Positions 1 to 13,327 of a stretch of 64,000 nucleotides of DNA are shown piece by piece (positions within the stretch are counted from its first letter, which is position 1; each line of letters opens with the position of its first letter). Location of the stretch: the NCBI GenBank assembly GCA_047967505.1, contig CM106541.1; one strand, 5' to 3'. Below the pieces are notes generated by a model. It ran no database searches. It saw only the letters and a program-made list of their open reading frames with translations, and was not told the DNA's origin. The position numbers were made by a program, and so were the translations under genes. Source of the DNA: Dipteris shenzhenensis. Taxonomy: Eukaryota; Polypodiophyta; Polypodiopsida; Gleicheniales.

Positions 1-1076
1 CTAGGAGGCGGTTCGCGTGAACAAGTGCTTCGAAGACTCCAGAGTTGCCCTTAGTGGCATATAATAGAACTTAGTCTAGATTTTAGACAAGTGGCATGTT
101 GCCAATTTGAAATGAGCTTAAAGCTCTTATAACATGAATTCACGTTTTGAATTTGTATGCTCAGCTTCCACGCTGAACAGATGTACTCCAATTCTCTATG
201 ATGAATAAAGACCTTGGGGGGGGTCCAGCCCGACATGTTGTCTTGGGCCCTAGCTGTGTGCAGTGAGAGGGAGAGAGAGGAAGAAAGAGAGCGCTTATGA
301 GAGTGTTTTTGCAATAAATGATGAGCGTGGGATTACATGCGTAGGATTTCACATTCCGTTTGGGCTGCTTATTTTGAGTGGATTGGAGCTCTAGATACCG
401 TTATAGGAGGTACTTGATGGGTGGATCACCCCCTTAAAATCTTGTTCCAATCCGACTTTCCATTGGGGAGAACGCGCGGGGGGGGAGGGGGGGGGCTCTT
501 TTTCCCACAGTTTAAGGGTTTTAAGGGTCTATTCGCACAGGGGGGGGGAGTCACCCTGTTAGGACACCCCGTTCCTTGTCCAAAGACCCAAAAAATCAGA
601 GAAAGCCCTTACCTCAGAGATTCTATGATTCAGAGATTGCATTCTAAAAGCCCCTTTCTTCACATGAAAACCAAGAGCCCGATCTTGCATCGCAATTTGC
701 TGCCACCCTTCTGTCGGATTTCAGGCTGTGCTTCCCCTTGCGTTGCTGGTTAAGGCGTTGCCTTGTCGTGCGTCGTCTTCAGAGCGTGGTGTTTCTTCCA
801 TCCGTTGGTCTCTCCCGTACGTGCTCACGCCTTCTCTCACACGGCCTGCTTGCACATGGCTTGTCAGTACAAGCCCTTCTTCTACGCTGCGCTTCCAGCC
901 CGCGACTTTGTTTCGCATGCCCCTCCGCTCGCGCACAGCCTTTGCGCGTGGCACTCCACACTTCTTGTGCCTTCCGCGCAGCCTTCCCTCCGTGGCTCTC
1001 TTCCGCACGACCTTTTCGTGCCCTCACACCCTCTATCCCGCGCACTCTCTTGCTGTCTCGGTGGTGGATCGTCAAT
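1..1076. other. no recognisable gene; G-run tracts and leader-like DNA
   Basis: I see no protein homology here. Runs of G occur at about 478-496 and 541-549. The stretch 720-1076 is rich in C and T on the + strand and gives several overlapping open frames on both strands that share no family motif; its composition explains them. Given the primer-binding-like site just to the right, 720-1076 is probably the untranslated leader of an LTR retrotransposon read on the minus strand. Positions 1-420 include an aataaa-type signal near 206 and could be part of an LTR, but I cannot fix its borders. Confidence 0.35.
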
Positions 1077-1088
1077 GCTCTGATACCA
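1077..1088 (-). promoter_or_regulatory. primer-binding site of a minus-strand LTR retrotransposon
   Basis: The + strand reads gctctgatacca, the exact reverse complement of tggtatcagagc, which in plant copia elements pairs with the 3' end of initiator methionine tRNA. The same 12-mer is used by the complete copia element at 23661. Two bases further right, at 1091, a TGTGAAGAACC start could be the inner edge of the LTR, which would extend to the right. I found neither the outer LTR edge nor a matching second LTR, and no gag frame follows to the left, so this is a relic or a truncated copy. Confidence 0.45.
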
Positions 1089-1090
1089 AA

Positions 1091-3540
1091 TGTGAAGAAC
1101 CAGCCTTCTCAAGAATGCAAATGTGTGCAATGCATGCAGAATTTGAATGCCGATTGGCCCTCCAATGGGGAAGAGCGCCCTCGTGAGAGTACTTCTTTCT
1201 ATTTTCGACCTACATGCAAGGTGTGTGTGAGATGGCGGATGAATGCAAAGTGAATGAAGAATGCTACGTGAGGTTCACAATGAAAGGGTGATACCCTTTC
1301 ATTAATGTCCCTTGAGATCACTCAAGTTCCATCTTCCCATTTACACCTACCCTCAGCCTATGACCCATGCATCTACCATTCAATGCACCTTAATGCACCC
1401 TTCCCTTCCTATTGCCCCTAGGTCCTAGACACGTGTGTGCACATTTTTATTTATAGAATAAGTATCACATGTCCAAATTCAATATCATAAATACATATAC
1501 ATGTTACACCATTGGCATATAATATATAATAATGTTTTAATGTCTACTAATCACAGATTAGTGATTTCTCTTGTCATGACAGTTCTCATGTCACCTATAT
1601 TGGCTTCAAACATAACATAATATTACATAATATCAGCTTTAAAGATAATTGGAAACATAACATAATATCATCTTCAAAGAAATGAGAGGATATATTGGTT
1701 GGGAGCCTGATCGCAAGTCCAAGAAGGATCTGTAGATAAAAAATGCTGACCTATTTATTCTGAGGAAAGTTTTAATGAAGTCTACCTTTAACCACGTAAT
1801 GGTTCTAAAGCCTTCTTAAACTTCATTCAAGAGCACCATGATACATTTAGCAATTCCAGAGAAAATACAAAAGGAGTCATTAGTAATCCATTAAAAGGGC
1901 CCTTGTGATCTTTGAAGAGAGGAAAAAGAAAAGGAAGTTTGGTATTTGTTTCCGCGACAAAATTCATAAGTTCAAGCTTAGTTGAAGTCAGCTTTATAGC
2001 TTCTTCCGAGGACCACGGTAAGAAAATAAATTCCTCCTGTAGATTTCTCTCTTCTACCACTAATTGAGCTACCAATTGCACATGAAAAAAGATGTGTTAT
2101 CAGCTTTATCTAGACTTGAAACATAAACCTCCTTCATAAGGTGATCTGTATAGTCTTGGAGGTCTCTATTGAGTTCTTTGAGAATTACCAATATTCAGCC
2201 AACAAGTCTTATCTATAAAAGGTTCCTAATCATTTCAGACCCCTAAACAAACAAATCGACAACACTCTTCATTCATTGAGAGGGACCTCAAGCTTTGGGG
2301 GGATGTGATTCAACCCTTTCGACACTAACTTTTTAAAAGAATAATTTAAGATCAAAAGTACCAATATGAAAGCCCAAAGAACCAAAATCTCAAAGAAAAC
2401 CAGCGAAATGAGCTGCAAGGCATTGCATGGTCTTCTTACTGCAAATACCAAGCCAAACTTAACGAGCAAAGATTTCAGATGTGGGTACAACTTCCAACCA
2501 AAATTTAGTCTACAAACTCTACAAATAAGCTTATTTGGATGCTCAAGTGAGAATAAATGATTAACACAGGGGAAATGGAAGAACGACTTAGTTAAGATCC
2601 AGATCCACCTCACACATTAAGAGGAGTCCTATCAATCAACCCAATTATTTGTTAAATTTCCCAAAGGTACAATCCCACCTTTTCCTTTTGACATTCTTTG
2701 TTTACCTTTCCTATTCCAAGGTACAAATCCTCTGTCTAGAGTAGTTGACTAAATATGGATGGCACAAAGGAGAAGGGAAAGTAGGGGATCCCCTACTGAG
2801 TGAGATCGTCCCACCTTTAACCTCTTTGCAACAAGGGTTTCTTTCCAAGGCGTGTAAAAATTCTTGGGTTTAGTTGATTTTCAATAATTTTTTGTCCACT
2901 GGCTAGTTCTAGCCGTGTTAATCAGGTCCATTCCTGTCATTTTTTAGATCAGTTAGAGCCTCAAACATGTATTCGAGTACAAATAACTAATTTGAGCCTT
3001 TAAGGCATCATTGGCTACCCCTTTCGAGCATTAGTTTTGCAAATCGAGAAGAACCAATGGTAAATTGTTGAGTACAAGAGAGATGGGCACTATGACAGCT
3101 AAAGTATTAGAGTCCCAAAGCTTATGCTTGTAATCACTGAAATTCATCTCAACCTGTCAGCTTGGAAACAAGGGAAAGACTTTCACAAGCTGTGGGGTCA
3201 GAGTCATCTTTTAAAGGCAGCAGCTTGACATCAAGAATAGCTTGATATTGTTGAACAGGAGATTCAACTTCAAGATCATCATCAAAAATACTGTGAGATG
3301 CGACTCATCCTGATGGCTAGGGACATAGTAAAGGTTTCACCTTAACCACATAGATCTTTAAGAATATATAAATCCCCTCCATCTCTGGAAAATATCTCAA
3401 AGACTGGCATCATTGATCTGAAACTCATTCTCAAACCAGCTAGTCGTCTCTAACCCTGATCTCAAGATGAATTCTCTCAATGCAACTCTCTTAGAACAGA
3501 AGAAAGCACCTTCCCAATGCAACTCTCTCTGAATGGAAGA
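1091..3540. other. no recognisable gene (possible LTR remnant at left edge)
   Basis: Apart from a possible LTR beginning at 1091, I see nothing identifiable. The region is A/T-rich with scattered stops in all frames. A 114-codon minus-strand frame at 2269-2613 is hydrophobic with no motif I know. It could belong to the LINE relic whose endonuclease lies at 3560-4015, since a minus-strand LINE would continue in this direction, but I cannot show it. Confidence 0.4.
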
Positions 3541-3559
3541 CGCCACCTTCCCTTCCCCC

Positions 3560-4015
3560 CTCTTATCAACAAGCTACTGTACCATGTTGAAGTTCCCTCC
3601 TACTATCCAAGAGTCAGACTGTGGCAATCAACTACAAATCTCCCTCCAAAAGGTAACACAATCCCTCCTCTACATGTTAATCACCCCAATCAAGGAGCCC
3701 CCCTAGAAGAAGGATAATCCACTAAGCCTTGACTAGAATCAAAAACATCATGTGCAATAATGGTGGGAAGGATCAAAGCTAAAACTGAAATGCATACCCC
3801 TCCATGAGATCGCAGTGCACTAGACCAAAAAGTATGCTCAAGTAGAACCTTGCCTATCTTGGCACATTGCCTATCAATCAATTTCTGCTCTTAGAGAAGG
3901 AGAATGTCAATCAATTCATGAGTGACCAAGAGGTAAAGCTGGTCCGTGATGATTTGCTTCTTGCGGTGGTAGGGATTATGCCCAGTCTCTGAACATTCCA
4001 GTTGACAACCCTCAT
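3560..4015 (-). pseudogene. LINE endonuclease (EEP family) fragment
   Basis: Read on the minus strand from 4015, the frame opens with MRVVNWNVQRLG, the usual start of a plant LINE apurinic-type endonuclease (WN-x-RGLG). After frameshifts it continues with a degraded ...LLL*EQKL... segment and ends near 3590 with SDSWIVGGNFNMV, matching the conserved WI-x-GGDFNM motif with the catalytic D changed to N. The enzyme would nick target DNA for target-primed reverse transcription. At least two frameshifts, a stop and the D to N change make it inactive. It is not collinear with the LINE RT at 5520-6880, where the order would be reversed, so it comes from a separate insertion. Confidence 0.7.
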
Positions 4016-4422
4016 TGAAGAGGGTGTGGTTCCTACCCCACCTAGTAGTAGACATGGTTGCTTTGTAAGTCTAGAATGATGGGCCTCATATGAGATACAT
4101 CAAAGAAAGAGACGGAAACTCCATTGGAAAAAGCAGAAATTGTAGTATAATGAGCACAAGCTGAAGGTGAGGATGACTACATACCTGCATTAAGGGCCAT
4201 GAAGTCTAAAGAATCACCTCTGGAGTAGAAGAGGTGAAAGATTCTATATGTCATTATCTCCAAGATCCCCAGTTGGGTCTCTAATCTCATCAATAACCTT
4301 GCACCACTCTCCACACCTGAGCTTGATGGGCATGGGGAGACCAGGGGGGAGAAAGCAACAGAGGGCCTCCAAGAAGGAGTTGTCTAGGGCATCTCTCGAT
4401 GTCTAGGACAGTCACATGTGGG

Positions 4423-4558
4423 GTGCTGAAATCGCCTACAAATATGGCACTTGTTTTGCTAACCAAGGACCTCTATCTGTTGCCTGGTAAGTGGACCCAT
4501 CAAGTGTGCTGAAATCGCCTACAAATATGGCACTCGTTCCGGTAACCAAGGACCTCTA
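4423..4558. repeat. 83-bp tandem duplication
   Basis: The stretch starting gtgctgaaatcgcctacaaa at 4423 recurs at 4506 with few differences, and both copies run to accaaggacctcta (4475 and 4558), so the period is 83 bp. It lies just upstream of the Ty3 protease fragment and probably arose within that element. Confidence 0.75.
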
Positions 4559-4582
4559 GATTCCTACTCAAATGAAAGTGCT

Positions 4583-5402
4583 AAACCCACAAATCCTAAT
4601 AATGTTGAATCTCCCAATCATGCTCAAGACCTTCCAAGGGTTCCAGTCAACAAATTGGGCCAATATTTTGAGAGTGATGACACGAATGCAGTGATACCCA
4701 TCTCCTTCCGTGATAAGAAAGCTATGGCAATCTTAGACGGAGGAGCAGGTGTTAGCATCATCACGAAACAATGCTGGGAAAAGTGGGGAAGCCCCGACCG
4801 AGAGAGTACTTCCTTGGTAGTTAAATGAGCTGATGGAGGCAAGGCTCATCCCATAGGAGTACTCAAGGATATTAAAGTCAAAAGCTGTGGTCTCACATAT
4901 CGGGTGTGCCTTGTTGTAATGGATTTCCAAAACAACCCTGGGTATGAGGCTATTCTAGACAGACCTTTCTTGCATATGGCAGGATTGGTCCATGATTGGC
5001 ACTCCAACAACATTTATCTAAGGAAAGATCAGCAAGTCTTGAGGGTTGACTATGTCCGAAAATCTATTTGCAGCTGAATCGGATACCACCGATAGGTCTG
5101 TGCCAGTAAAACTGGTTAAAAAATATGACAAAGAGGATAGTGAGAAGAGTCTTGATGAACCTTGGTGTGCTTCTTTACCAAATCTAGAAGACTCACTTGA
5201 TTGGATGCATACATTGGCGGCAATAGATCCACCAACTACTGAGGACACTCAAACGATGCACCTTGATGGTGGACAATTTAACACCATTACACCTTTTTAC
5301 ACCATAAGAGCGGTACTACCTAATCAATTTGAATTAGGAATTAACAATTCCGTCCATTCTCTAAGGAAAACAATAAATAGTCCGGACTGTGCATGTCTGT
5401 AG
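4583..5402 (+). pseudogene. Ty3-type retrotransposon protease fragment
   Basis: The + strand frame contains AMAILDGGAGVSIITKQCW (about 4722-4780), a retropepsin active-site signature (ALxDxGAxxSxI), and then GYEAILDRPFL (about 4945), the downstream GxPWL-like flap and core region of plant gag-polyprotein proteases. The catalytic D is present but the following S or T is G. An in-frame TGA interrupts it near 4825, and a frameshift separates it from a further open stretch at 5046-5402 that is acidic and resembles the spacer between protease and RT. No RT follows, and a minus-strand LINE starts instead. It is a truncated relic of a Ty3 element. Confidence 0.72.
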
Positions 5403-5519
5403 TGGGAGAATGGAACACCATCCAAAGAGCATAACTCAACAAACTGGTGTCCTACTAAGAAAGCCCATGAGGAAATATGTCTTTTGTAAGATACTTGAGG
5501 TCAAGTCAGAGAGAGTCAA

Positions 5520-6880
5520 GCCATTGAACCCCAAGTGGCAATGCTGAATGGATTCCACATCAAAGAAGCATCACGGGCATGAGAGGGAATCACAAACCTG
5601 GACCTCCACTCTTCCACTGTAATTCCTCCAAAGCCAAACGAAAAAAATGATTTTTCTATTCGCAAGAGACTTGTAGAGCCTTCTACAAAAAGATTTCTGC
5701 AAATCCGCTGAAAAATGCCACTCTCCCAATGGGAGTTGGAACCTGCTGGCATCGCTAATAATGTACTGAAAGAATGGGAGGCTCTTTATATGATTTCTTG
5801 CATCAATCCAATCCCACTCTCCGGGATCCCATTGCAACTTGCAAGTACTTTATGCGAGACACACCAATAAATCCAAACCCTCTAGAAGCCAAGAGGGCTG
5901 CTCTTTGGACACTGCTTCTAAATACCAGCCAGAATCCATAAAACAATAGCCCCCGTGACTCACAATCTTGAACTACTCAAAGTGTGCATCCACTAGGATA
6001 TCCTCAATCCAAGTAAAAACAAAATCAGCACCCCAATCTGGAATGTCGTCATCACTAATCCAAAAGACATTGGATATATCCCAATTAATATGTGCACCTA
6101 CTGCAGAGCAAAATAAATCCAAGGCTGCCCCTTTGCCCTAAAAGAGGTGAGAGTTTGTGGAGTGGCATCCAAAAAAACAACAGTTGTCATCAGCCAGCTC
6201 ACTATACAAGAGTTCCTCATCCTGCTATCTCAAGGGAAGTCTCAAACCAACAATGTCTGCATGAGATCTCAAAAATATGGTCATTGCTTTGGCCACAAAT
6301 AAAAACAAGAAAGGGAAAAGAGGGCATCCTTGCCGAACTAATCTAGAAATTTGAAACCTCTCCCCCTTTTCCCCTTTGGTAAGCACCTAGATGTTGGCTG
6401 ATCTGTACAAAAAGGAAAGCTCTCTGATCCAAGCATTTGAAAACCCAAAGCGTAGAAGGGTGCCCTCCAAAAAACCCCAATCTACTCTTCATAAGCCTTC
6501 TCGAAATCCCCGAGTAGAACGGCAAGCCGTTGGCCACACTGCATAGCCCAATGTGAAGCCTCCCAAAGTAAGAAATATTATCAAAAATGTTTTTGCCATG
6601 CACAAAGCCCATCTATGTATCATGAATGAGATCTGGAAGAATGGGTTGCAAAATCTTATAAAAAGTTCCCAAAAGAGTGATGGGCCTCCATTGGAAAATC
6701 AAATTTCTGCAATCTCCTATTGGGATAAATGGATGACACCCTCTGTAAGTGAATCAAACATAGTACCAAAGTCCCAAAAACCCTGCAAGGTTGAGGTAAC
6801 ATGGTCCCCGATCATCTTCCAAAATGTAATAACAAAGGAAGGTGTCAATCCATCTGAGCTTGGGCATTTGCCCTAGTGAA
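5520..6880 (-). pseudogene. LINE reverse transcriptase fragment, frameshifted
   Basis: Read on the minus strand from about 6870 there is a GLTPSFVITFWKMIGDHV segment (the PDGLTxxFY block), then a stretch like FWDFGTMFDSLTEGVIHLSQ, then ILPDLIHDT and GFVHGKNIFDNI (about 6612-6577), the standard QxGFVxGRxIxDNI motif. In another frame follow LLGDFEKAYE (the DFEKAYD catalytic A-block) and SRLVRQGCPL near 6330. At 5837-5571 a frame containing WHFSADLQKSFCRRLYKSLA resembles the C-terminal region before the zf-RVT zinc finger. Several frameshifts and stops break it. It is a plant L1-like LINE that is no longer functional. Confidence 0.75.
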
Positions 6881-9485
6881 GGACAAGAAGTGCAGTCCTA
6901 AATTCCAGATTGCTAAAAGGTGCATTAAGTGATACTCTCTTGTCTGATTTCACCAATGATGGAAGACCCTACCAAACTCTATGTCTGGCATCATCTCTAG
7001 AAGTTGTGTTAGGATCTACAAAAAGAAAGGAGGCATAAAAATATGGGAGGGCCGATCTCTTGCCTCAAACCCACTCCGGTCAGAGCTAGTGATATTCTAG
7101 TAGTGTCTAGTGATGCCCACGACCCTATTCACGTCGCAGCCAGTCCTAGCCTTCGACGAGGCCAGTGATGATGTTCCTTCATATCCTCTTCCAAACCGTC
7201 CAAGCAGCCCCCTTCCACTTCAACCTTCAGTATCTACTTCCTAGGAGATTCTGGCGAGCATTTCAGCATAGCATATTTGGAGATCCAGATGCATAGAGTC
7301 TTTGGATGGCTCCCAAGTCCACCCTTCACACACATTGGCCAAAATTTTGACAGATACTGAACACACCTTGACGGCCAGATGGGTGAGCATGCAAGGGTAT
7401 TCTCGGGCAGCCTCCAAACAAGAGGATTGTTTTTCATAGGAAGTGGAGTGGCTCCCCGTTTTTATCAGAGTTCTCCGCACAGTCAAGGTGGCACTTTCAG
7501 CCTCAACCTTGGATTTTTCTAGCTCTCTTGGATGAGCACGATATTCTCCCTCTTAGGATGTTTGGCTTCTCATGCTTTGCAGGAATTTTTTTATGTTGCT
7601 CTTCACGTTTCTTTCATACTCAATATAAGTCTTTTCCTTGTAGGAAACTTTTTTTAAAGGCAACCATGGTACCTCAAGTATATTGTTATTCTGAGATGTT
7701 TCCATAAATACTTCAACCATACCATTGAGGAAAAATTGCCGGGATTCTTAGGCTTGAAGATCAACGAACAATGTGACTCCTAGGGTTGGTCAAGAGTGCA
7801 CAAGTGCATGTAAATACATGATGAACTGTGTGGTGATGGAAATGGAAAGATCTCAAGAAGCTTGCCCCCACGACCTTGGTTGAAAGTGGCCCGGATAGTC
7901 CACGATTGGAGCGTACCAACTTATAATGCCTTATGGCCAACGAATGGCAGAGATGCCTCTTGAGCCCAATGGAGTGAAGGGGATGCCTCAAGAATATGTA
8001 ACGATGACATCAGTTGAGTGCTCAGGTTGTACCCGAGGTGGACCTTAAGGCCATTGGGCTTGACGGAGTGGCGGAATGCTAAATTGGCTCATTTGCTTGA
8101 CATGGTTGGAACTTGCAGAGGGACCTCCAGAAGAACTAGCCTTTAAGGAACTGTTACACTTGAAGGCACGCATCTACCCAAATGAGAGGACTAGACCTCG
8201 CTGGAATTCCAAGAGAGATGGCCGTGGAAGAACCTGAGAAACTGTCACGGCTTGGAGGAGCACATCCACCCAGACAAGGCCGAAGGGATCGGACTAAATT
8301 CCAGGAGAGATGGAGGATCACAAACCCACACATTTCCTTGGTATGATACATAAGAATTTCTCTTTTTCCAAACTAAACCACAGCACACCAGCACTAATCA
8401 GTACCTGAAAGTTGGATTCACCACCCCAGTGGCCTAGTGGCGGCTGCTGTGAAGAAAGAAACGTTCCCCAAGGCATCAACAGCACCTACACGGTTAAGAA
8501 ATAGCCCCCATCTCCCCCCCCCCCCCCTCTCTCTCTCTCCACAAAAAAATAAAAAAGGAAAAGAAAAGTGGTTTTGTCTGGGTTCAAATGTTGGATGGAT
8601 CTTCTTAGGTCCCTAACTTCTCCTACGAGGTTTAGTAGACTCAGCAGCAGCATCATCAGCGCTTTGTACGTCAATACTTGATATGCACATTAAGACTCAA
8701 TTTTATCCATCAATCTTTCTGCAGTGCTCCGTGCAGATTACAAGATTTAGCGTTTACATGCTCTTGATTGAAAATACACGCTCTTCACTTGATTGCAGAA
8801 AACGAATTAGAATGACATGTTATTGACTTGACAGTACAATGGACAGTTCAAAAACTTAAACAATACAAGTTCTAGGAAGTATAAGAGCAAGACGGTAAAG
8901 TAAGTTGATCTCGACCGAGACCATCTATACTTGAAGTGACTCTGAGGATGGATATAAGTGGCTTGATTTTTGTCATTAGTGTTGTATGCATGAAGGCTGC
9001 TAACGATGGATGTAATATGGGTAGCTTTGTGATATTAAGCAACCCAGCTTACACTCGTCGTAGACATATATTTCAAAATTAGCGCCCTATGTCTACATGC
9101 CACGTGCCTACGGCCACTTTTAAGCCACAAGGTACATACCACATCTCTAGTCCTCGGTACAGATTATACTTAGCAAGCTCTGCTGATGTTGCCATTAGCG
9201 TATCGCAGGAGTCTTACAGGGTCGTGCACTTACAGAAGTAAACCAACGCACGATCTTTGGTTTGGAGAGTCCAGCAGATAAAGCTTCTTGTAAGTGTTTT
9301 GAAGCCTTGAGTCCTTTTGGAACTCAAGTTCGGAAATGTTTTCCTCTGCATGACGTTCAATTGGGCCTAAATTTGTTTCCGGCACATTCTTTTTCTGTGG
9401 ATTGCCGGATCGAGCAGACACTACAGCTGGTCTATGCGCTCGGGCTGATGTGATCCAATAAAGAAAAGGAGTGTATTGTGCTAAG
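6881..9485. other. no recognisable gene; C/CT microsatellite at about 8513-8540
   Basis: I found no domain on either strand. Open frames of 60-90 codons here (for example 7241-7486 and 7761-7991 on the minus strand) have no recognisable motif. A poly-C tract running into CT repeats lies at about 8513-8540. The region may be old LINE or LTR sequence. Confidence 0.5.
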
Positions 9486-9553
9486 CATCAACAAACGAGT
9501 CAAATCGCAAATGGGTGAATTGACCCATTTGCGATTTGATTCTTTTGTTGATG
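9486..9553. repeat. near-perfect 31-bp-arm hairpin (inverted repeat)
   Basis: The arm at 9486-9516 (beginning catcaacaaacgagtcaaat) and its complement at 9523-9553 pair over 31 positions with two mismatches, around the 6-base loop gaattg. No coding frame accompanies it. It could be a very small foldback or MITE relic or the source of a short hairpin RNA. I see no clear target-site duplication beside it. Confidence 0.8.
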
Positions 9554-12161
9554 AGAAAAATTCCCATGAATTCGTTTGTGGTTTCCACAAACACTCATGT
9601 TTTGAACATAGCTACATTTTTGGCCCTCCAAGGGTCCTAAGGGATGGATAGGTTAGTTTTTTGGTAATGAGGCCCATCCGTGTTCTTTCAATTCATTTGG
9701 TCAAACTTGACCAGTTTAAGTTTTGGTTTAGTGGTTGTTTAAGGCTTTCTAATCTGCTCCTAATGTGTTGTTAGCGTCAAGTTTTTGTCCTCTTGTGGAG
9801 ATTTTAAATGCTTTTGCCTTTTATTGGGTATTTCTATCTAGAGATGGAGGCTCTCTTTGTCTCTTGTATGACCCCACTCTTGCCAAAATAGCCACGTCCC
9901 CACTTTTATTTAATGCCCCGTCCCACTTTAATTTAATGGTCCATCCACCCCCCCCACACACACACCCTTTCACCTCTTTTCTCTAGTCTCTTTAGCAAGG
10001 CCAAAAGAGGCTCAAAAGGAAACAACATGATAAGATAGAAGGTGAAAGACAAGCAATATCATTCCATTAGAGGATGTTTTCTTAAATAGGTAAGTACAAG
10101 ATAAACATCATCTTTTTTCAGTACCCATGTCATCAATCCATTGACGCAATCTACTCTACCAATCACATAATTTCTCTTAGTATCCTATGGCACTATCCCC
10201 AAGCGACTTTACAATTAAACTTATAATGACATTCCAAAAGGTAGGGCCTTAGTGGGATCCCCACCTTGTTTTTCATCCATGTGGATGAGTATTTTTTGTT
10301 ACATGATTCCAATACCCATGTATGCATACTACTCTTTGATCTACACCCATATGGACCTTAACCCTATTGAGGCTTGTATATAATCCTAGTATATTGGCTA
10401 TCTTCCTATGTATGGCTTCTCTCCTTTCCGCTCACAATTCATCAACATGCTAAAATTCAGATACTTTTGTAATGTGTTGATGTGGCAATGCTATGTGTTG
10501 AACTATGGCATCATCTGCAAAAGATTCTTTTTTGTTCGTGTAGGTGCCATAGCAAGTGTGAAATCCATGCCTTGGAACTCACAGCATAGTGTCCTATGAC
10601 GATGCCATACAAGATCGCTTCACTATAAAGACGGAAGTCCTGATTATAGCCTTATGTTTATAGATTGATAGGCCACCCCTACTCTCCTCTATTTGTCAAG
10701 TAGACCATCTCGAGCAGTTCTCTATTGTTGTTGATAGCACTTCTTACTTGTCACATCTACCTTCAAGGATCCATTAGGCCTTCCAAAGGCTATCAAAGCC
10801 TTATTGAGCTCAAAGTTCTCTTCTAGATAGACTTTTACTTAGGAATTGTGCTTGATTTTAGCTCTTTTTGACTTGCCGGCTACTTGTGAGTATTTGTTGC
10901 TTATAATCATGGCTATATGTAAAGCTTACTCCTATGCATGTCAGCAAGTTTTAATTACATAAGCTAAAAATGCTACCAAGCTCATTGGGCTCTATGTTCT
11001 AGAGTGACTAGAGTTGTTAAAGCTCTTGCTCTTGTCATGTGACTTGTACACCATTCTTGGCTCTCTTATAGCCTTGAGAGCTTTTGAGCCCTAGTTACAA
11101 CTTACTATTGCCAAACTCTCATGATGAGATGTGCCTTAGCTTGTTTCAATCACTATACATTGCTTCTATTACCACTAGGAGGCTGAGGTCTACATAAGCC
11201 TTACTGAACAAAAATACAATTTTTTATTTGCATTATAGTGAAGGTGAAAAGGGGGAGGGTATCTTGTATTGCTTCTAGTGAGGTTGTGCTCTATGTACAC
11301 TGGATGTTTTTATCAAAGCTATGCTTATATATTATTATAAAATCTTGGTGAAAGTTTTCAAGCTCCTTTTTTTAGTTTCACAAGTTTGGTAGAATGTAGT
11401 ACTTTTGTATATATTTTCTTTTGAATTTTGAAGAAAAAAATATAAATCTTGGCGAAACTTTAAATTTTTTTGCATAAAAGTTTTAAATCCTGGCGAATGT
11501 TTCAAACATTTATTTTTATTATGGTATACAAACTTTCGACACCAATATAAAAGTTTAGCTTCTTAACAAAACTAACTTGAAAAAATCATCCATGCGAGTC
11601 ACTCAACAAAAATTCAAATTTGGTTCTCATTAGTTAAGGTGAAAAGGGGGAGGGTAGGATTAATAAGGGGGAAGAGAGGTGCTTTCTAAAAACTTACCCT
11701 TGCACCAATTGCTCCCTTCCCTCATATTTCTCCTTGCTTCTCCACATCCATCTCTTTCAAAGTCTATGGTCATAAAGGAGGAGAAGTCTATACCATGAGA
11801 TCTTTGGACATTATCTTGCATACTTCTGTCATTCACATGTTCATCTATGCAACTCGAGAAGAGCTTTAATCATTATTTTCAAGCCAAAATTCACCTCACA
11901 AGGTGTGAGAGAGTGAAGCCTCTTCTTTGCCCATTAGGCATATCAAGATCTTGAAAAGGCCTTCTTTTTATATTGAAAGAGCTAACAAGCTCTTGGAGCC
12001 TTGCACAAAAGTCGAGTCGTGGATGACTACTCAAACTCTGGTATGACCACAATGAGCCCTATCTTCAATGATCTATGGGCTTTGATCCATTTCTCAAAAC
12101 TTTAAGGTTGTAAAACCTCTAAATGCTTGCTTGTTGCTAGTTAAATCACAAGTATTGAGGC
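9554..12161. other. no recognisable gene
   Basis: A/T-rich DNA with no domain-bearing frame on either strand. The reads I tried contain stops every few tens of codons. I can assign no element. Confidence 0.5.
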
Positions 12162-12239
12162 ATACTAGGTCATTTGGAATGTGAAAGTAGGAAGAAACAA
12201 ATACTAGGTCATTTGGAATGTGAAAGTAGGAAGACACAA
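12162..12239. repeat. 39-bp tandem duplication
   Basis: The unit starting atactaggtcatttggaatg at 12162 is repeated at 12201. The two copies differ only near the end (gaagaaacaa against gaagacacaa). It is a local duplication with no gene association. Confidence 0.8.
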
Positions 12240-13327
12240 AAAAATATTACAAATAATAAGTATAGCAAAATTGTTACTCAACATTGAAGTCGTAATCATA
12301 GACAATCTACATAGCATGTCAATGAAATGAATCAAGATTAGTCTAAAGAGAACAAAGTAAAGCACAAGTTGCCCATCTCAAGCAAGATGAGTATGATTTA
12401 GGAGATGATATCATGTGACTCAAAAATAAGATTAGATTTAAAAAATGCATCTAAACAAACACACAAAAGAGAATCTTTCCATGGGTGAAAACACATTGCA
12501 TCACATTGAAGTGTGAGGGGTCACTCTTCAAAAACCCCTATAGCACATGCAAGCAAGTATGTGAAATGGCATGTAAGTCCCTCTATTTAAAAAACACCCC
12601 TCTGTGCACTTATATGCTATGTTACATGTTCCTAAGTGAACCTTGGGAATTGAGGCTAATAGTGCTATGTTACTTGTTTACAAGCAACCCTCCAGGCATT
12701 GAATCCAATAGTGTGATTCCATTACACAACAATATAGGTCATGTAGTCAATAATAAGAATGTGCTTTTTGTACCAATATGCCACAAAATGTTGGGTAATT
12801 AACTAAAAGAAGTATAGAATTTGTTTTCAACAAAATTAGTTGCATAGTCAAAGAGCTATATTCTATATATAATCATAGCAAAAGAAGCAAAGATTAGTAG
12901 AAAGTTTAAAGTATCATCAACTCCTATAGAAAGAGAACTTGTTGCTAATGCTCAATATCAAGATGCTTATTTAAGCACCATATGGCACAAAATATTTGGT
13001 CTTTTAAATTTTAAAAGTTTGGTCTCACTCGAAGATCAAACATGATCCTAGGTCTTCCCTAGGCCTAATTTCAAAAGATGCTTCTAAATCATGTTAATAG
13101 GTAAATAAGCCTTGTAATGACTTCCTTCAAAATTTTTATAATAATAATTGGGGATATACTTCAATAGAATCACTATAACCTTTGGAATTAAAATTGAATT
13201 GTACTTTTCCAATTCAAAATGTGTCAACATGTCTATTAGATGCTTTTATTGTTGCATAAAAACACCTAATTCATTTTTCAATACTTGTATTTAGAGATAA
13301 TAATGAGCAAGAAAAAGACCATTCATC

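Noticed and set aside
728-1253. Overlapping open frames of 80-170 codons on both strands
   Set aside because: They overlap each other in several frames, lack any motif, and follow the C/T-rich composition of a likely retroelement leader.
3560-6880. One continuous LINE on the minus strand
   Set aside because: The endonuclease piece lies downstream of the RT piece on that strand, the opposite of LINE order, with a plus-strand Ty3 protease between; they are separate relics.
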